DNA of 64,000 bases from Richelia sp. CSU_2_1 (GCA_012034575.1 JAAUPF010000006.1:1-64000), one strand, 5' to 3'; numbered from the stretch's first letter, positions 7,556-17,715 are shown. Notes: a model not told the origin generated them from the sequence alone. Numbers and translations: made by a program.

Positions 7556-10465
7556 TTAAATTTGGGCCGTCGCACTTACATTAATTCCCAACAATTCAAC
7601 CCGCGCGGGCACGCGCACAGTAAAAATAGAACCGCACCCCAATTGGCTTGAAACTTCTATATCGCCGCCCATCATCAAACAAAAATGCCGGCTGATAGTC
7701 AATCCCAAACCAGTACCTCCATACTTGCGAGTAGTTGAGGCGTCACCTTGCATGAAAGCTTGAAATAAATTCTTCATTTGTTCGGGGGCAATTCCGATGC
7801 CCGTATCAGTTACTCGGAAAATAAAGTATGCGTCAGATGCGTCGCGATCGAGAATTTTTGACTTGTCATTTGTAATTTTTTCCACACTCAGACCGATCGT
7901 ACCGCGTTCGGTGAATTTCGCTGCATTACTCAGCAGGTTGAGCAATATTTGCCTCGTTTTAGTCATGTCAGCATACATCAATCCTAAATCGTCGGCGCGA
8001 TCGACTGCAAATTGATTGCCGTTTTTATCTATTAAAGGTTGGACTGTCTCAACTACTTCGTCAATCAAGTTAGCTGGATCGAAATTTTCTAGATGAAGTT
8101 CCATCCGACCGGCTTCGATTTTAGATATATCTAAAATGTCGCTAATTAAAGACAGTAAGTGTCTTCCTGCTGTTTGAATTTTGTGCAAATCGGGAATAAA
8201 ATCTTCGCAGCCCAAATCCTCAGCATCCTCTTTGAGCAAATCGCTGTAACCGATAATTGCGTTGAGGGGAGTGCGCAATTCATGGCTCATATTCGCTAAA
8301 AATGCGCTTTTTGCTTGGTTTGCGGCTTGGGCAGCTCGGGCGACTTTTTGAAATTCTTCTGCTAATTTGCGCTGGGTAATGTCTTCGGCAATGCCGACAA
8401 TACGGTAAATTTCGCCCGTCTCATTGCGGACTGGAAAAGCCCGATCGCGCACCCAACAAACTGACCCTCCAGCACCTACTACTCGGTATTCTTCATCGTA
8501 ATCGCCGCGCATTTGTTTGGCAAAAGCATTTTTGATGCGATCGCGATCGTCTTGATGAATTGCTTCCCAAAAAGATTCGGGTTCCGCACACAAACTTTCG
8601 CGGCTCAAATTCCAGATTTTCTCGCAAGCCGGACTCACGTAAACTATCTGCTGGCAGTTGGGTTCTCGAATCCAAAATACCTCGTGAATGTTTTCTGCTA
8701 ATTGCCGGAATCGCTCTTCGCTGGCCCGCAACTGCTCCACAGCCGAGTGAAATTCGGTCACGTCTTGCACCAGCGATGCCATCCCAATTACGCAGCCGTT
8801 GGCATCAACTAAAGTTGTATTGTACCACTCGCAAAGAATTAGTTTGCCGTCTTTCCTGACGTTCTCATGAATGCTGGTTGTTCCACCTCGATCGGATAAT
8901 AAATCTACAGCTATTTGCTTGGCTAATTCCTTGGCACTTTCGGGAACTATTAAGTCTAAGCCATTTTGTCCGATCGCTTCCATGCGGCTGTAGCCAAAGA
9001 TTCTTTCTGCTGATAAATTCCACTCCGCTACTTCAAAATTCAGATCCCATTCTATCGCGCCCAAGGGGGTTTGATGCAGGTGAAGAGCAAGTTTTTGCTG
9101 GGATTTTTTCAGAGTTCCAATTAATTTAGTTTTATCAGCCATCGCAGCTTCTACCCGTTCTTCGAGAGTAGTAAACGATTCTTCTAACTGACCGGCCATC
9201 GCATTAAAAGAACGGGCCAAAATACCAACTTCATCTTCTCGCTCTACAGAATCGGCCAAGCGCGTATCTACTGCTGTCCCGTCCCATTCCCCCCGCGACA
9301 AAGCTTCCGCAGCCTTGCTCAGGCGTTGCAGGGGTACGACAATCCACCTCGAAGTCAGACAGCCGAGAATTGTTGCCAAAACTAATCCACCCAGACACAG
9401 CAATATTGTGTAGCGCGTATTGGCGTTAATTTGTTCCATAAAATCGGCTTCGGGAACGGCCACAACAATCAGCCAGTCGAGTCCTCTGCCATCGGTAAGT
9501 GGGGTAACTTGCAAAAATTGGCGTTTTCCGGCGAGCGTAAAATCTAATTGGGAAGGGCTGCGAATTGTGCTTAAATCGCCAAATTGTTCTGTCAAATAGC
9601 GGGCGGTCGATCGCACTAAAACATTTTTGCTTTCAGTTGCTGCAATTCGTTTGGGAACGCCGTTGCTGATAACAAATGGCTGTTCTGGAGTGGAATTTGC
9701 TACCAATTCTCCCGACCTTTCGATAATAAAAGTTTCTCCCGACTTACCAATTTTCAAACTGTCTAAGAATTGATTGATTTGAGAGAGTACCAAATCCGTA
9801 GCCACGACTCCGAGCAGTTTGTCGCGATCGTCGTACACCGGTTTACCCGCCGTAATCGCCAGTTTAGGAACATCAAAATAAGTATAAATTTGACTCCATG
9901 CCGGTTTGCCTGCCTCTACCGGAGCAACGTACCAAGGTCGCACTCGGGGGTTGTAGTTGGGAGTAATTTTTAATAGTTTGGTTGGTTCTCCCAACTGAGA
10001 TGCTTCGTAACTGTGAAAGTTATAGCCTGTAGATTTGCCTGATTTCACAACTTTTAGTTTCCCGTTGTCGAGGCGTTCTACTCCAATAAACTCTTTTTGT
10101 TCGGAGCCTAATTGAATGTAGCTAACTTTATCGAAGGTTTTAAGTTGTTTGGAAAAATAGCGGGACAAACTAGCGGAATCTTGCGGGTTTAAAACACCAA
10201 GACGGATGGCGTCTATATTGAGTTGATTGATCTGATGGGGTGTCTCGATGTAACTGTTAAGGTGTTGCTGGATGCGGGCTGTGACTTCGGCCCGCAGTTG
10301 TGCGGCCACATCGTTGACGGCTTTTTGCCCGTTGCGCAGCGAGAACCACCCCGTCAGTCCCACAGCAGCGAATGTCTGGAGGGCAAAAGGTACGACGAGA
10401 ACGACCCGAATTGGCACTTTTCCCGACAATTTTAAAATTCGATCGGTGATAAATTTGATTGGCAT
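7556..10465 (-). CDS. Sensor histidine kinase: Cache-HAMP-PAS-PAS-HisKA-HATPase
   Basis: 969 residues. A membrane span near residues 20-45 and a second near 347-370 (TILLCLGGLVLATILGCL) enclose a periplasmic dCache sensor (PRVRPWYVAPVEAGKPAWS, VVATDLVLSQI). HAMP follows, then two PAS/PAC domains (GAIEWDLNFEVAEWNLSAE; FWIREPNCQQIVYVSPACE), then HisKA with the phosphoacceptor His in NMSHELRTPLNAIIG and a full HATPase domain (NLLSNAAKF, DTGIGI, GGTGLGL). There is no receiver domain, so it needs a separate response regulator, which is not adjacent. The Cache fold suggests a small-molecule ligand; the ligand cannot be told from sequence. Confidence 0.93.
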   Translation of the reverse strand: MPIKFITDRILKLSGKVPIRVVLVVPFALQTFAAVGLTGWFSLRNGQKAVNDVAAQLRAEVTARIQQHLNSYIETPHQINQLNIDAIRLGVLNPQDSASLSRYFSKQLKTFDKVSYIQLGSEQKEFIGVERLDNGKLKVVKSGKSTGYNFHSYEASQLGEPTKLLKITPNYNPRVRPWYVAPVEAGKPAWSQIYTYFDVPKLAITAGKPVYDDRDKLLGVVATDLVLSQINQFLDSLKIGKSGETFIIERSGELVANSTPEQPFVISNGVPKRIAATESKNVLVRSTARYLTEQFGDLSTIRSPSQLDFTLAGKRQFLQVTPLTDGRGLDWLIVVAVPEADFMEQINANTRYTILLCLGGLVLATILGCLTSRWIVVPLQRLSKAAEALSRGEWDGTAVDTRLADSVEREDEVGILARSFNAMAGQLEESFTTLEERVEAAMADKTKLIGTLKKSQQKLALHLHQTPLGAIEWDLNFEVAEWNLSAERIFGYSRMEAIGQNGLDLIVPESAKELAKQIAVDLLSDRGGTTSIHENVRKDGKLILCEWYNTTLVDANGCVIGMASLVQDVTEFHSAVEQLRASEERFRQLAENIHEVFWIREPNCQQIVYVSPACEKIWNLSRESLCAEPESFWEAIHQDDRDRIKNAFAKQMRGDYDEEYRVVGAGGSVCWVRDRAFPVRNETGEIYRIVGIAEDITQRKLAEEFQKVARAAQAANQAKSAFLANMSHELRTPLNAIIGYSDLLKEDAEDLGCEDFIPDLHKIQTAGRHLLSLISDILDISKIEAGRMELHLENFDPANLIDEVVETVQPLIDKNGNQFAVDRADDLGLMYADMTKTRQILLNLLSNAAKFTERGTIGLSVEKITNDKSKILDRDASDAYFIFRVTDTGIGIAPEQMKNLFQAFMQGDASTTRKYGGTGLGLTISRHFCLMMGGDIEVSSQLGCGSIFTVRVPARVELLGINVSATAQI

Positions 10466-10725
10466 GATGGAGTTGCATTATTACTAATCCACAACTTTTC
10501 AGTAAAGTGCCACCTGATTCAGAAGATTTTGGATCTCTATTAAAATTGCAATTTCTGTGGAAAACTTACAACTTTGTAGTTGACAGTTACTTTTTTAGCC
10601 ACAGTCACAGCTATCTTAGCGCGATCGCGTGTTTGTAGCACGAAGGCAAGCGAATTTTTACGGTTGCGGGAAATTGTCGCCAGCAAGCGGGCCGCACCTT
10701 TAGTGCTGTTTTTAGGGAATATTTG

Positions 10726-10940
10726 TTGACACTCCTCGCGCTCTTTGCGACGAGGATTCTTTAATCTCCGAGATAAATCTTAACATCGATCCTTACCGCC
10801 CTATAAATGCGGGAATTCTAAGTTCACTGTCAGAACTTGCACTGGTCTGGGTCGCCCCAAGTGCGTTACTTGAAGTCCGCCCGACCGTTAGTGACGTGGC
10901 AATTTATTTGCCACTGCTTACAATCAAAGTAATTACGGTG
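10726..10940 (-). mobile_element. IS200/IS605-type right-end (omegaRNA-like) remnant
   Basis: Read on the minus strand, the segment ends in a hairpin (10734-10755, CCTCGTCGCAAAGAGCGCGAGG) followed by AGTGTCAA, the layout of cyanobacterial IS605-group right ends. Upstream of it are stem-rich sequences (CACTTGGGGCGACCCAGACC; CGGTCGGGCGGACTTCAAG) like the structured 3' region of TnpB transcripts. No tnpB frame is present. A second remnant with a matching terminal hairpin lies at 44324-44343. This is an inference from motif layout, not a database match. Confidence 0.5.
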
Positions 10941-10960
10941 CAATTACGGAGGAATTCAAC

Positions 10961-11341
10961 ATGAAGCCAGTTATCTCTGCTTTTGGAACTGCTTTCGGAC
11001 TGAGTTCAATTTTAATTGGTTTGACACCTGCTGTTTGGGCGCAACAAATGCCGCAATCTGTAGCCCCAAATTCGGAAACAACTTTATCGGGGGATTCCCT
11101 TCAGAGTGTTGAAGGCAGGACGATAGATTCCGACTACTTAAACTCGATCGGTCCATCGGAAACGGCGGGCAATTCTGCTAGACGCGAAGACCGCTTGAGC
11201 GAGGAATTTCGCCTCAAGCTCAATAGCGAATTACAGTTTATTACTACTCCTTCGGATGCCGAGCGTCAAGCAAATCCCGTGCCTCCAAAACAAAACGACA
11301 GCGGTACGGAAGCGGGAGTTCAACTGCAACTAGGACTTTAG
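10961..11341 (+). CDS. Secreted hypothetical protein
   Basis: 126 residues with a good ribosome-binding site (GGAGG, nine bases upstream of the ATG). The N terminus is a signal peptide (FGLSSILIGLTPAVWA, cleavage near WAQQ). The mature part is short, acidic and polar (TIDSDYLNSIGPSE, SEEFRLKLNSELQ), with no domain I recognise. It lies between two IS605-like remnants, so it may have been moved or flanked by them. Function unknown. Confidence 0.65.
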   Translation: MKPVISAFGTAFGLSSILIGLTPAVWAQQMPQSVAPNSETTLSGDSLQSVEGRTIDSDYLNSIGPSETAGNSARREDRLSEEFRLKLNSELQFITTPSDAERQANPVPPKQNDSGTEAGVQLQLGL

Positions 11342-11379
11342 CCTTTTAGGCTCTTGGACTCAAAAACCTGGTTGCTGCG

Positions 11380-11609
11380 TCAATACCTGTAGCATCAACT
11401 AAGGACTACGAGAAGCGTCCCAGCAAAAGTTCTGGACGCTTACCTAGAAGCTGGGCTTGTCTTTGCGATCTGTGGTCTGCCGACTCTAGATTAGTCTAGA
11501 CACCCCCACCTCTAAAAAGGTGGGGTGAGCTTCATGTAGAAAGTAAACGAAGCTTAAAGTCCAATCTTGTCTAATCTTGGGTAACTTTGGGTAGGTTTTA
11601 TGTAACGAA
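11380..11609 (+). mobile_element. IS605-type 3'-end (omegaRNA-like) remnant
   Basis: Bases 11542-11608 nearly match 44183-44250, which follows a TnpB C-terminal fragment (shared: GTAAACGAA, then AAGTCCAAT, TTGGGTAACTTTGGGTAGG, TTTATGTAACGAA). A strong hairpin (11502-11528, CACCCCCACCTC/AAGGTGGGGTG) and the GTCTGCCGACTC segment correspond to GAGTGCCGACACC in the other copy. No tnpB coding remains upstream, and the terminal right-end hairpin is missing. I infer a decayed element whose structured RNA end survives. Confidence 0.5.
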
Positions 11610-12026
11610 AGATGACCGCTTCTCTATTGTCTCGATCGATACTAGCTTTTGACCTCTCGGGATGCCTCGCGCGTAATCTTCATTATTTCTTCTTTTTTTT
11701 GCGCGATCGTGTTTTCCTGATTCTTTCTTACTTCGTGCTTTTTTCCTCTACTATTTCTGGATTGTTAGAAAATATCAAGGGTTTTACATCCTCTGCGGCT
11801 GCGGGCCGGTTGTGCGATCGGGCACAATTGGAATCTCTATCTTAAAAATCTTGCTACCAACTTTCAACTGCAAACTGTTAACTGTCGAACTTTTTCTGCT
11901 GACCCTAAGTTGTTAAGATTGTTAAATTGGCAACAAACATATGAAATAAAAAAATCACAATAGATTCAGCTATTTAAAAATTTTTATCTTCCTCTCCGCT
12001 CCCTCAGAGTTTCGATATTGCTAGCA
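11610..12026. other. Spacer upstream of the LOV kinase
   Basis: About 420 bases. A 77-codon plus-strand frame (11612-11845) is Ser/Phe/Leu-rich with no domain and is probably not coding. A short heptamer remnant (TTTCAACTGCAAACTGTTAACTGTC) lies near 11865-11890, followed by an AT-rich tract (11915-11990) that could hold the promoter of the downstream kinase; no boxes are clear enough to name. Confidence 0.4.
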
Positions 12027-15000
12027 ATGACAACAGACTCCTGCCACTTATCTCTCCTCGAACGGGCGATCGCAGCATCTAGCAACGGCATCGCGATCGC
12101 CGATGCCCGCAAACCCGATCGACCGATTATCTACTGCAATCCGGCCTTTGAACAACTGACAGGTTACAGTCGCGAAGAAGTTCTCGGGCGCAACTGTCGG
12201 TTTTTGCAAGGTCCCGATACCGATCGCGCCGAATTGCAACGCCTCCGCAACAGCCTGCAATCGGGTAAAGAAGTGAAAGTAATTCTTAAAAATTACCGCA
12301 AAGATGGCACTCCCTTCTGGAATGAATTAACAGTCTCGCCGGTGCGAGACGATCGCGGAGAAATAACCCACTTTATCGGAGTTCAAAATGATATTACCCC
12401 AAGAGTCAAAGCCGAAACAGCCCTGCAAGAAAGCGAAGAAAGATTTCGGGCGATCGCGACTGCTACTCCCGTTCCCATCCTGATCTGCCGCTTGGCAGAC
12501 AGCACGATCTTGTATGCCAATCCCGCTTTCAGCAAAACTTTTGGCTTCAGTTACCGACAAATTGTCGGCAGGAAAAAAATCGACTTCTATGCTAATGTTA
12601 CCGATCGCGATCGATTATTCACATCTTTTCAAGCAAATGGTTGCTGCGGTAGCGAACAGATTTGCCTCAAAAAATCGGATGGCAGTTTGTTTTGGGTAAA
12701 AATGTCGGTGCGATCGATTAATTTCAATGGCGAATTAGCAACTTTATCTGCATTTTACGACATTACCGATCGCGTTGAAGCCGAAGCAGCACTGCGGGCC
12801 AGCGAAGCTAAATTTAAAAAATTAGCTGCCAATCTACCCGGAATGATTTATCAATTTCAGCTAGAAACTGATGGCACTATGTCCTTTCCCTACGTCAGTT
12901 CCGGCTGCCGCAAACTCTGGGAATTAGAACCCGAAGTCCTCAGAAGTTCAGCCATGCAGGCAATAGAAACAATTCATCCGGACGATCGACCGAATTTCGA
13001 GACAGCCGTTGCTACCTCTGCTAAAACCTTAAATCCTTGCCGCTGGGAAGGCAGGCTGGTTTTACCTTCCGGTAAAACGAAGTGGGTTAGTTGGGAGTCC
13101 CGTCCCGAAAAGAACGAAAATGGCGACATTATTTGGGATGGCTTGTCGATCGATATTAGCGATCGCAAACAAGCAGAATTAGCGCTGCAACAAAGCGAAG
13201 CCAAATTCCAAAAATTAGCAGCTAACGTGCCGGGAATGATTTATCAATTTTTGCTAAAACCTGACGGTTATAATGAGTTTGTTTACGTCAGTAACGGCTG
13301 TCGGGAAATGTACGAACTAGAACCACAAGAAATTAAAAATAACTCCGATGCAATCTGGTCGTTAGTGCATCCCGAAGACCGGAAACACTTAGAAGAATCA
13401 ATAGCTATTTCAGCAAAAACTTTAAAACCTTGGAAACATGAATGGCGGCACGTAACGCCATCGGGAAAACTGAAATGGATTCGCGGGATTTCCCGCCCGG
13501 AAAAGCAACCGGACGGCAGCATACTTTGGGACGGACTGACGATCGACATCAGCGATCGTAAGCTAGCAGAAATTGCCCTCGGTCAGTCAAAAATCGCCCT
13601 GCAACAAGTCAATCAAGAACTCGAACACCGGGTAAAAGAACGCACCAGGGCCTTGCAAGCTTCCCAGCAAATGTTGTGGCTCGTAATCAACAACATCCCG
13701 CAATTTATAGTTTGGAAAGACCGCAATTCCGTGTTCTTGGGATGCAACCAAAACTTTGCCAAAAAAGCAGGTTTCAACCACCCGGCAGAATTGATCGGAC
13801 TCTCCGATTTAGATATGCCTTGGAGGCCGGAAGAAACAGAATTTTTTAGAGCTTGGGACCAGCGCGTAATCGAGACAAACACTCCCGAATATCACATTAT
13901 CGAACCGCAAATGCAAGCCGACGGCACGCAACGCTGGCTCGATGCGAATAAAATCCCCCTGCACGACAGTCACGGCAATGCTGTCGGCATTTTATGCAGT
14001 TTTGAAGACATCACCGAACGGCTGTTGTTAGAAGCGAAAGTTACGGAAAGCGAAGAAATATTCCGCAAGATATTTGAAGATGCGCCGATCGGCATTGACT
14101 TAGCTAATTTAGAAGATGGCAAGCTAGTCCGAGTAAATAAAGCTTACTGTTCCATTCTGGGATATGACGCCTCAGAATTGTTAGGTAAAAAATTTACAGA
14201 TCTCGTCCATCCCGAAGATCTTGAAAAAACTATGCAAGCGGCAGCCGATTTGGCTCGGGGAGAAACATCCAGCTACAGGCTAGAAAAACGCCTGATTTCG
14301 GCTGCCAAAAACATTGTTTGGGTAAACGTAACAGCTACTCTGATTCAAGGCTCTGAAGGCAAGCCAATTTACAGTTTGGGGATGATTGAAAATATTACAG
14401 AACGCAAAGTTTCCGAAGCAGCGTTGATGGCATCGGAAGCTCAACTGAGAAAACAAACAGTTCAATTGCAAGAAGCTTGCGAACAGCTAAAACAAGCTCA
14501 AATCCAGTTAGTTCAATCCGAAAAAATGTCGAGCCTCGGTCAGATGGTTGCGGGAATCGCCCACGAAATAAACAATCCTGCAACCTTTATTAATGGCAAT
14601 ATTTCTCATACTCATCACTATTTTCAAGACTTAATAGATATTTTGAATTTATACCAGCAATCCTACCAGCAGCCAACCCCAGAAATTGTTGAAAAAATCA
14701 AAGAAGTAGATTTAGAATTTCTGAAAGAAGATTTGCCCAAAATGCTCAATTCCATGAGTAAAGGAGTAGAAAGAATCGGTAAAATAGTGTTGTCGCTGCG
14801 CAATTTTTCCCGGTTGGATGAAGCAGAAATGAAATTTGCCAACCTGCACGAAGGAATCGACAGCACGCTGTTAATTTTGCAGCATAGATTGAAAAATAAC
14901 AGTCAAAAAGACCGAATTAAAATTGTCAAACAGTACGGAGAAATACCGAAAGTTTACTGCTGTGCGGGACAGTTAAATCAAGTATTTCTCAACATTATCA

Positions 15001-15419
15001 GCAACGCGATCGACGTTTTAGAAGAGCAGCCGCAGCCTCGGACGATCGCCATTCGCACTTTCGCGATCCGCAAGCAAGCTGCTGCGGGTGTGGGCCAGCA
15101 CGCCCACATTCCGAGAGAATTCTCGGAATTGGCACCAACGGGAACACTCAAGAATTCAGACCCGATCGCGAGCAGCCTGAACCAATTAATCGAGTCCGAT
15201 CGCATCGTAATTTGCATCGCCGACAGCGGGCCGGGAATGACAGAAAACATCCGCAAGCGAGTGTTTGACCCTTTTTTTACCACCAAACCGGTAGGCTCCG
15301 GCACCGGTCTGGGATTGTCCATCAGCTATCAGATTGTGGTAGAAAAACATAGGGGGATGCTGCGGTGCATTTCCGCACCAGGCCAGGGCGCGGAATTTTG
15401 GATTGAAATTCCGCTTTAA
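12027..15419 (+). CDS. LOV and multi-PAS soluble histidine kinase
   Basis: About 1,130 residues from the ATG at 12027 (a TTG nine bases upstream is also in frame). The first PAS domain has the full LOV signature GRNCRFLQG, with the photoactive Cys codon at 12195-12197, plus NYRKDGTPFWNEL and FIGVQNDIT, so FMN-based blue-light sensing is expected. Five more PAS/PAC domains follow, two of them close duplicates (KFKKLAANLPGMIYQF and KFQKLAANVPGMIYQF). The C terminus has a coiled coil, an H-box (GIAHEINNPATFINGN) and HATPase motifs (NIISNAID, ADSGPGM, GSGTGLGLSI). There are no membrane spans, so it is cytoplasmic. No response regulator is adjacent; an adenylyl cyclase gene follows on the same strand. 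Confidence 0.93.
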   Translation: MTTDSCHLSLLERAIAASSNGIAIADARKPDRPIIYCNPAFEQLTGYSREEVLGRNCRFLQGPDTDRAELQRLRNSLQSGKEVKVILKNYRKDGTPFWNELTVSPVRDDRGEITHFIGVQNDITPRVKAETALQESEERFRAIATATPVPILICRLADSTILYANPAFSKTFGFSYRQIVGRKKIDFYANVTDRDRLFTSFQANGCCGSEQICLKKSDGSLFWVKMSVRSINFNGELATLSAFYDITDRVEAEAALRASEAKFKKLAANLPGMIYQFQLETDGTMSFPYVSSGCRKLWELEPEVLRSSAMQAIETIHPDDRPNFETAVATSAKTLNPCRWEGRLVLPSGKTKWVSWESRPEKNENGDIIWDGLSIDISDRKQAELALQQSEAKFQKLAANVPGMIYQFLLKPDGYNEFVYVSNGCREMYELEPQEIKNNSDAIWSLVHPEDRKHLEESIAISAKTLKPWKHEWRHVTPSGKLKWIRGISRPEKQPDGSILWDGLTIDISDRKLAEIALGQSKIALQQVNQELEHRVKERTRALQASQQMLWLVINNIPQFIVWKDRNSVFLGCNQNFAKKAGFNHPAELIGLSDLDMPWRPEETEFFRAWDQRVIETNTPEYHIIEPQMQADGTQRWLDANKIPLHDSHGNAVGILCSFEDITERLLLEAKVTESEEIFRKIFEDAPIGIDLANLEDGKLVRVNKAYCSILGYDASELLGKKFTDLVHPEDLEKTMQAAADLARGETSSYRLEKRLISAAKNIVWVNVTATLIQGSEGKPIYSLGMIENITERKVSEAALMASEAQLRKQTVQLQEACEQLKQAQIQLVQSEKMSSLGQMVAGIAHEINNPATFINGNISHTHHYFQDLIDILNLYQQSYQQPTPEIVEKIKEVDLEFLKEDLPKMLNSMSKGVERIGKIVLSLRNFSRLDEAEMKFANLHEGIDSTLLILQHRLKNNSQKDRIKIVKQYGEIPKVYCCAGQLNQVFLNIISNAIDVLEEQPQPRTIAIRTFAIRKQAAAGVGQHAHIPREFSELAPTGTLKNSDPIASSLNQLIESDRIVICIADSGPGMTENIRKRVFDPFFTTKPVGSGTGLGLSISYQIVVEKHRGMLRCISAPGQGAEFWIEIPL

Positions 15420-15672
15420 AAAAAAGGAAAAAAACTGCAAAGTTTTAAGATCGCTCCCCCAGACGCATAACTACCAAATCAACGGGGTTTTTCACCGAAA
15501 TTACCAGCTAAAATCCAATATTTTCGGAAAAACTCCGGTTCCTGCACGAATCCTCAATATGTAACTTTTAATTTCCGATGGCCGTTGGTTGTATGCCTTT
15601 TCCACTTGCGTCCAGTAAACCGGCAATTAGAGGCGTAGCGATCGATCCCCGGCCCCTATTCACGAGGCAAAT
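15420..15672. promoter_or_regulatory. Spacer between kinase and cyclase genes
   Basis: 253 bases without a coding frame. A purine-rich tract follows the kinase stop. The 250-base gap suggests the cyclase has its own promoter, but no convincing -10/-35 pair or CRP-like palindrome was found. Confidence 0.3.
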
Positions 15673-17547
15673 ATGTTGAAAAAATTACCATTACCCTGGT
15701 CTCGCTACATTCCAGCGGGGTTGACGCTGGTTTTGGGCGTCGGACTCTCGGCACTGACATTTGCCCTCGTTTGGGATTGGGAAGACAGGCGGCGCGACTA
15801 CGAAATGCACCGCCGGATCGATGACATCGCGATCGGACTCGAACGGCAGCTAAACACCGATTTAGACGTAGTTCTCGCCCTCAGCGATTACATGAAATCC
15901 TTTAATGCGGTCGATCGAGACTCGTTTTCCCGCTTCGTCGCCCGCCCCCTCTCAGTCCACCCCAGCCTGCAAACCCTTGCTTGGGCCCCGCGCGTCCCCA
16001 ATGGCGATCGATCCGACTACGAAGCCAAAGCCAAAACCCAAATCGACCCCAGTTTCGAGATTGCCGAACGCGGTACCCGAGGAGAACTGCGCAAAGCCGG
16101 CCAGCGTTCCGAATATTTCCCCGCCACTTACGTCGAACCGACAGCCGGGAACGAGACAGTATTGGGCTTCGACTTGGCATCCCATCCCAATATCCGCGCC
16201 ACTCTCGACAAGGCCCGCGATACAGGAGAAACGATCGTCACCGATCGGATCGGCGGCTTGCTTCAAGATAATGACGAACAGGGACTGCTAGCGATCGTCC
16301 CGATTTACGAAAACAATACTAAACCAACTACTCTAGAATCGCGGCGCGAATTACTGCAAGGATTTGTTCTCGGCGTATTTCGAGTCAAAGATGTTTTCCA
16401 AAGTTCTTTAAGGGGGCGCAATACCAAATACCTCAAAATTTATCTTGCCAGCGAAGCGCCAGAAGATCGAACAGCCTCCTCCCTTGCGCCCCAAACTCCC
16501 AGCCTCAGTTTCCCAGATGCAGCAGCAGCCAGTCAAATCCATCAATTTGCCGTACTCTTCCTCTCCGACAGCGAACAGATGATGGCTGTACCGGCTGATG
16601 TGGTAAAAGAACTGCGATCGCAATGCCCGATTCAAGACAGTTCCGACTCCGAGAATAATGCTTGCAGGAGACTGCTGAAAATTAGCGGCCGTCAATGGTT
16701 TCTCTACGTCGCAGCAACTCCGGAAATTCGTAAAACCCGCAGGCATTGGCGTTCTTGGGGGCTGCTGACAATGGGTTTGCTGTGGACTTTGATTCCGGTG
16801 ACATATATGCTGACAGCTTTGAGTCGCACAGCGCAAATCGAAAAACTGGCTTTGGATACAGCCCGCCAGGCCGACGAGTTGCAGGATGCTTACAAACTTT
16901 TGGAAGCCGAACAGGCTAAATCGGAACAGTTGCTGCTAAATGTTTTGCCCGGTCCCATCGCCCTGCGCTTGAAGCATAACGAACATAATATCGCCGAAAG
17001 TTTTGGGGAAGTAACTGTTTTGTTTGCCGATATTGTGGGATTTACAGAAATCTCGTCAAGAATTTCAGCAACGGCGGTGGTGGAAGTGCTCAACGGTATT
17101 TTTTCCGCCTTCGATCGCTTGGCCGATCGGCACGGTTTGGAGAAGATTAAAACTATTGGCGACGCTTACATGGTGGTGGGCGGTTTGCCGACGCCGAGAG
17201 AAGATCATGCGGAGGCGATCGCGGAAATGGCGATCGATATGCTGCACGAAATTCGCCTGCTCAGTTTAGATCGATCGGAGCCTTTTAGCATCCGCATTGG
17301 CATTAACACCGGCCCTGTAGTTGCGGGCGTCATCGGTCTGAAAAAGTTTATTTACGACCTGTGGGGCGATACTGTAAATATTGCTTCGCGCATGGAATCT
17401 CACGGGATTACCGGCTGCATTCAAGTAACAGCAGAAACCTATGAAAGATTAAAGGATAAATACGTTTTTCAGAGGCGAGGAGCAATTCAAGTTAAGGGTA
17501 AAGGATACATGACTACCTATTTGCTAACTGGTCGGAAAAATTGGTAA
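15673..17547 (+). CDS. CHASE-domain class III adenylyl cyclase
   Basis: 624 residues. A membrane span (GLTLVLGVGLSALTFALVW) leads to a periplasmic CHASE domain (about 60-330; WAPRVPNGDRSDYE, TLDKARDTGE) and a second span (about 363-383). A coiled coil then joins the cyclase domain (about 430-615). Metal-binding Asp residues are in LFADIVGF and TIGDAYMV. The Lys in EKIKTIGD and Asp in YDLWGD fit adenine specificity, and NIASRM holds the transition-state Asn and Arg, so cAMP is the expected product. CHASE domains sense small extracellular molecules; the ligand is unknown. It follows the LOV kinase gene, a possible but unproven functional link. Confidence 0.93.
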   Translation: MLKKLPLPWSRYIPAGLTLVLGVGLSALTFALVWDWEDRRRDYEMHRRIDDIAIGLERQLNTDLDVVLALSDYMKSFNAVDRDSFSRFVARPLSVHPSLQTLAWAPRVPNGDRSDYEAKAKTQIDPSFEIAERGTRGELRKAGQRSEYFPATYVEPTAGNETVLGFDLASHPNIRATLDKARDTGETIVTDRIGGLLQDNDEQGLLAIVPIYENNTKPTTLESRRELLQGFVLGVFRVKDVFQSSLRGRNTKYLKIYLASEAPEDRTASSLAPQTPSLSFPDAAAASQIHQFAVLFLSDSEQMMAVPADVVKELRSQCPIQDSSDSENNACRRLLKISGRQWFLYVAATPEIRKTRRHWRSWGLLTMGLLWTLIPVTYMLTALSRTAQIEKLALDTARQADELQDAYKLLEAEQAKSEQLLLNVLPGPIALRLKHNEHNIAESFGEVTVLFADIVGFTEISSRISATAVVEVLNGIFSAFDRLADRHGLEKIKTIGDAYMVVGGLPTPREDHAEAIAEMAIDMLHEIRLLSLDRSEPFSIRIGINTGPVVAGVIGLKKFIYDLWGDTVNIASRMESHGITGCIQVTAETYERLKDKYVFQRRGAIQVKGKGYMTTYLLTGRKNW

Positions 17548-17715
17548 TAGTTGACAGTTGACAGTTGACAGTTGACAGTTGAGAGTTGAGAGTTGAGAGT
17601 TGACAGTTGACAGTTGACAGTTGACAGTTGGTAATTCTCCCCTCTGCCTTCTGCCTTCTGCCTTCTGCCTTCTGCCTTCTGCCTTCTGCCTTCTGCCTTC
17701 TTCCTTCTTCCTTCA
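17548..17715. repeat. Heptamer arrays TTGACAG and TCTGCCT
   Basis: Two adjoining STRR arrays fill the convergent spacer between the cyclase and the Mrr gene: about eleven copies of TTGACAG/TTGAGAG (17548-17630) and about ten of CTGCCTT/TTCCTTC (17641-17713). A 67-codon frame through it is an artefact of the repeat. Confidence 0.95.

Noticed and set aside
11612-11845. 77-residue plus-strand frame
   Set aside because: No ribosome-binding site or domain; lies in a spacer after an IS remnant.
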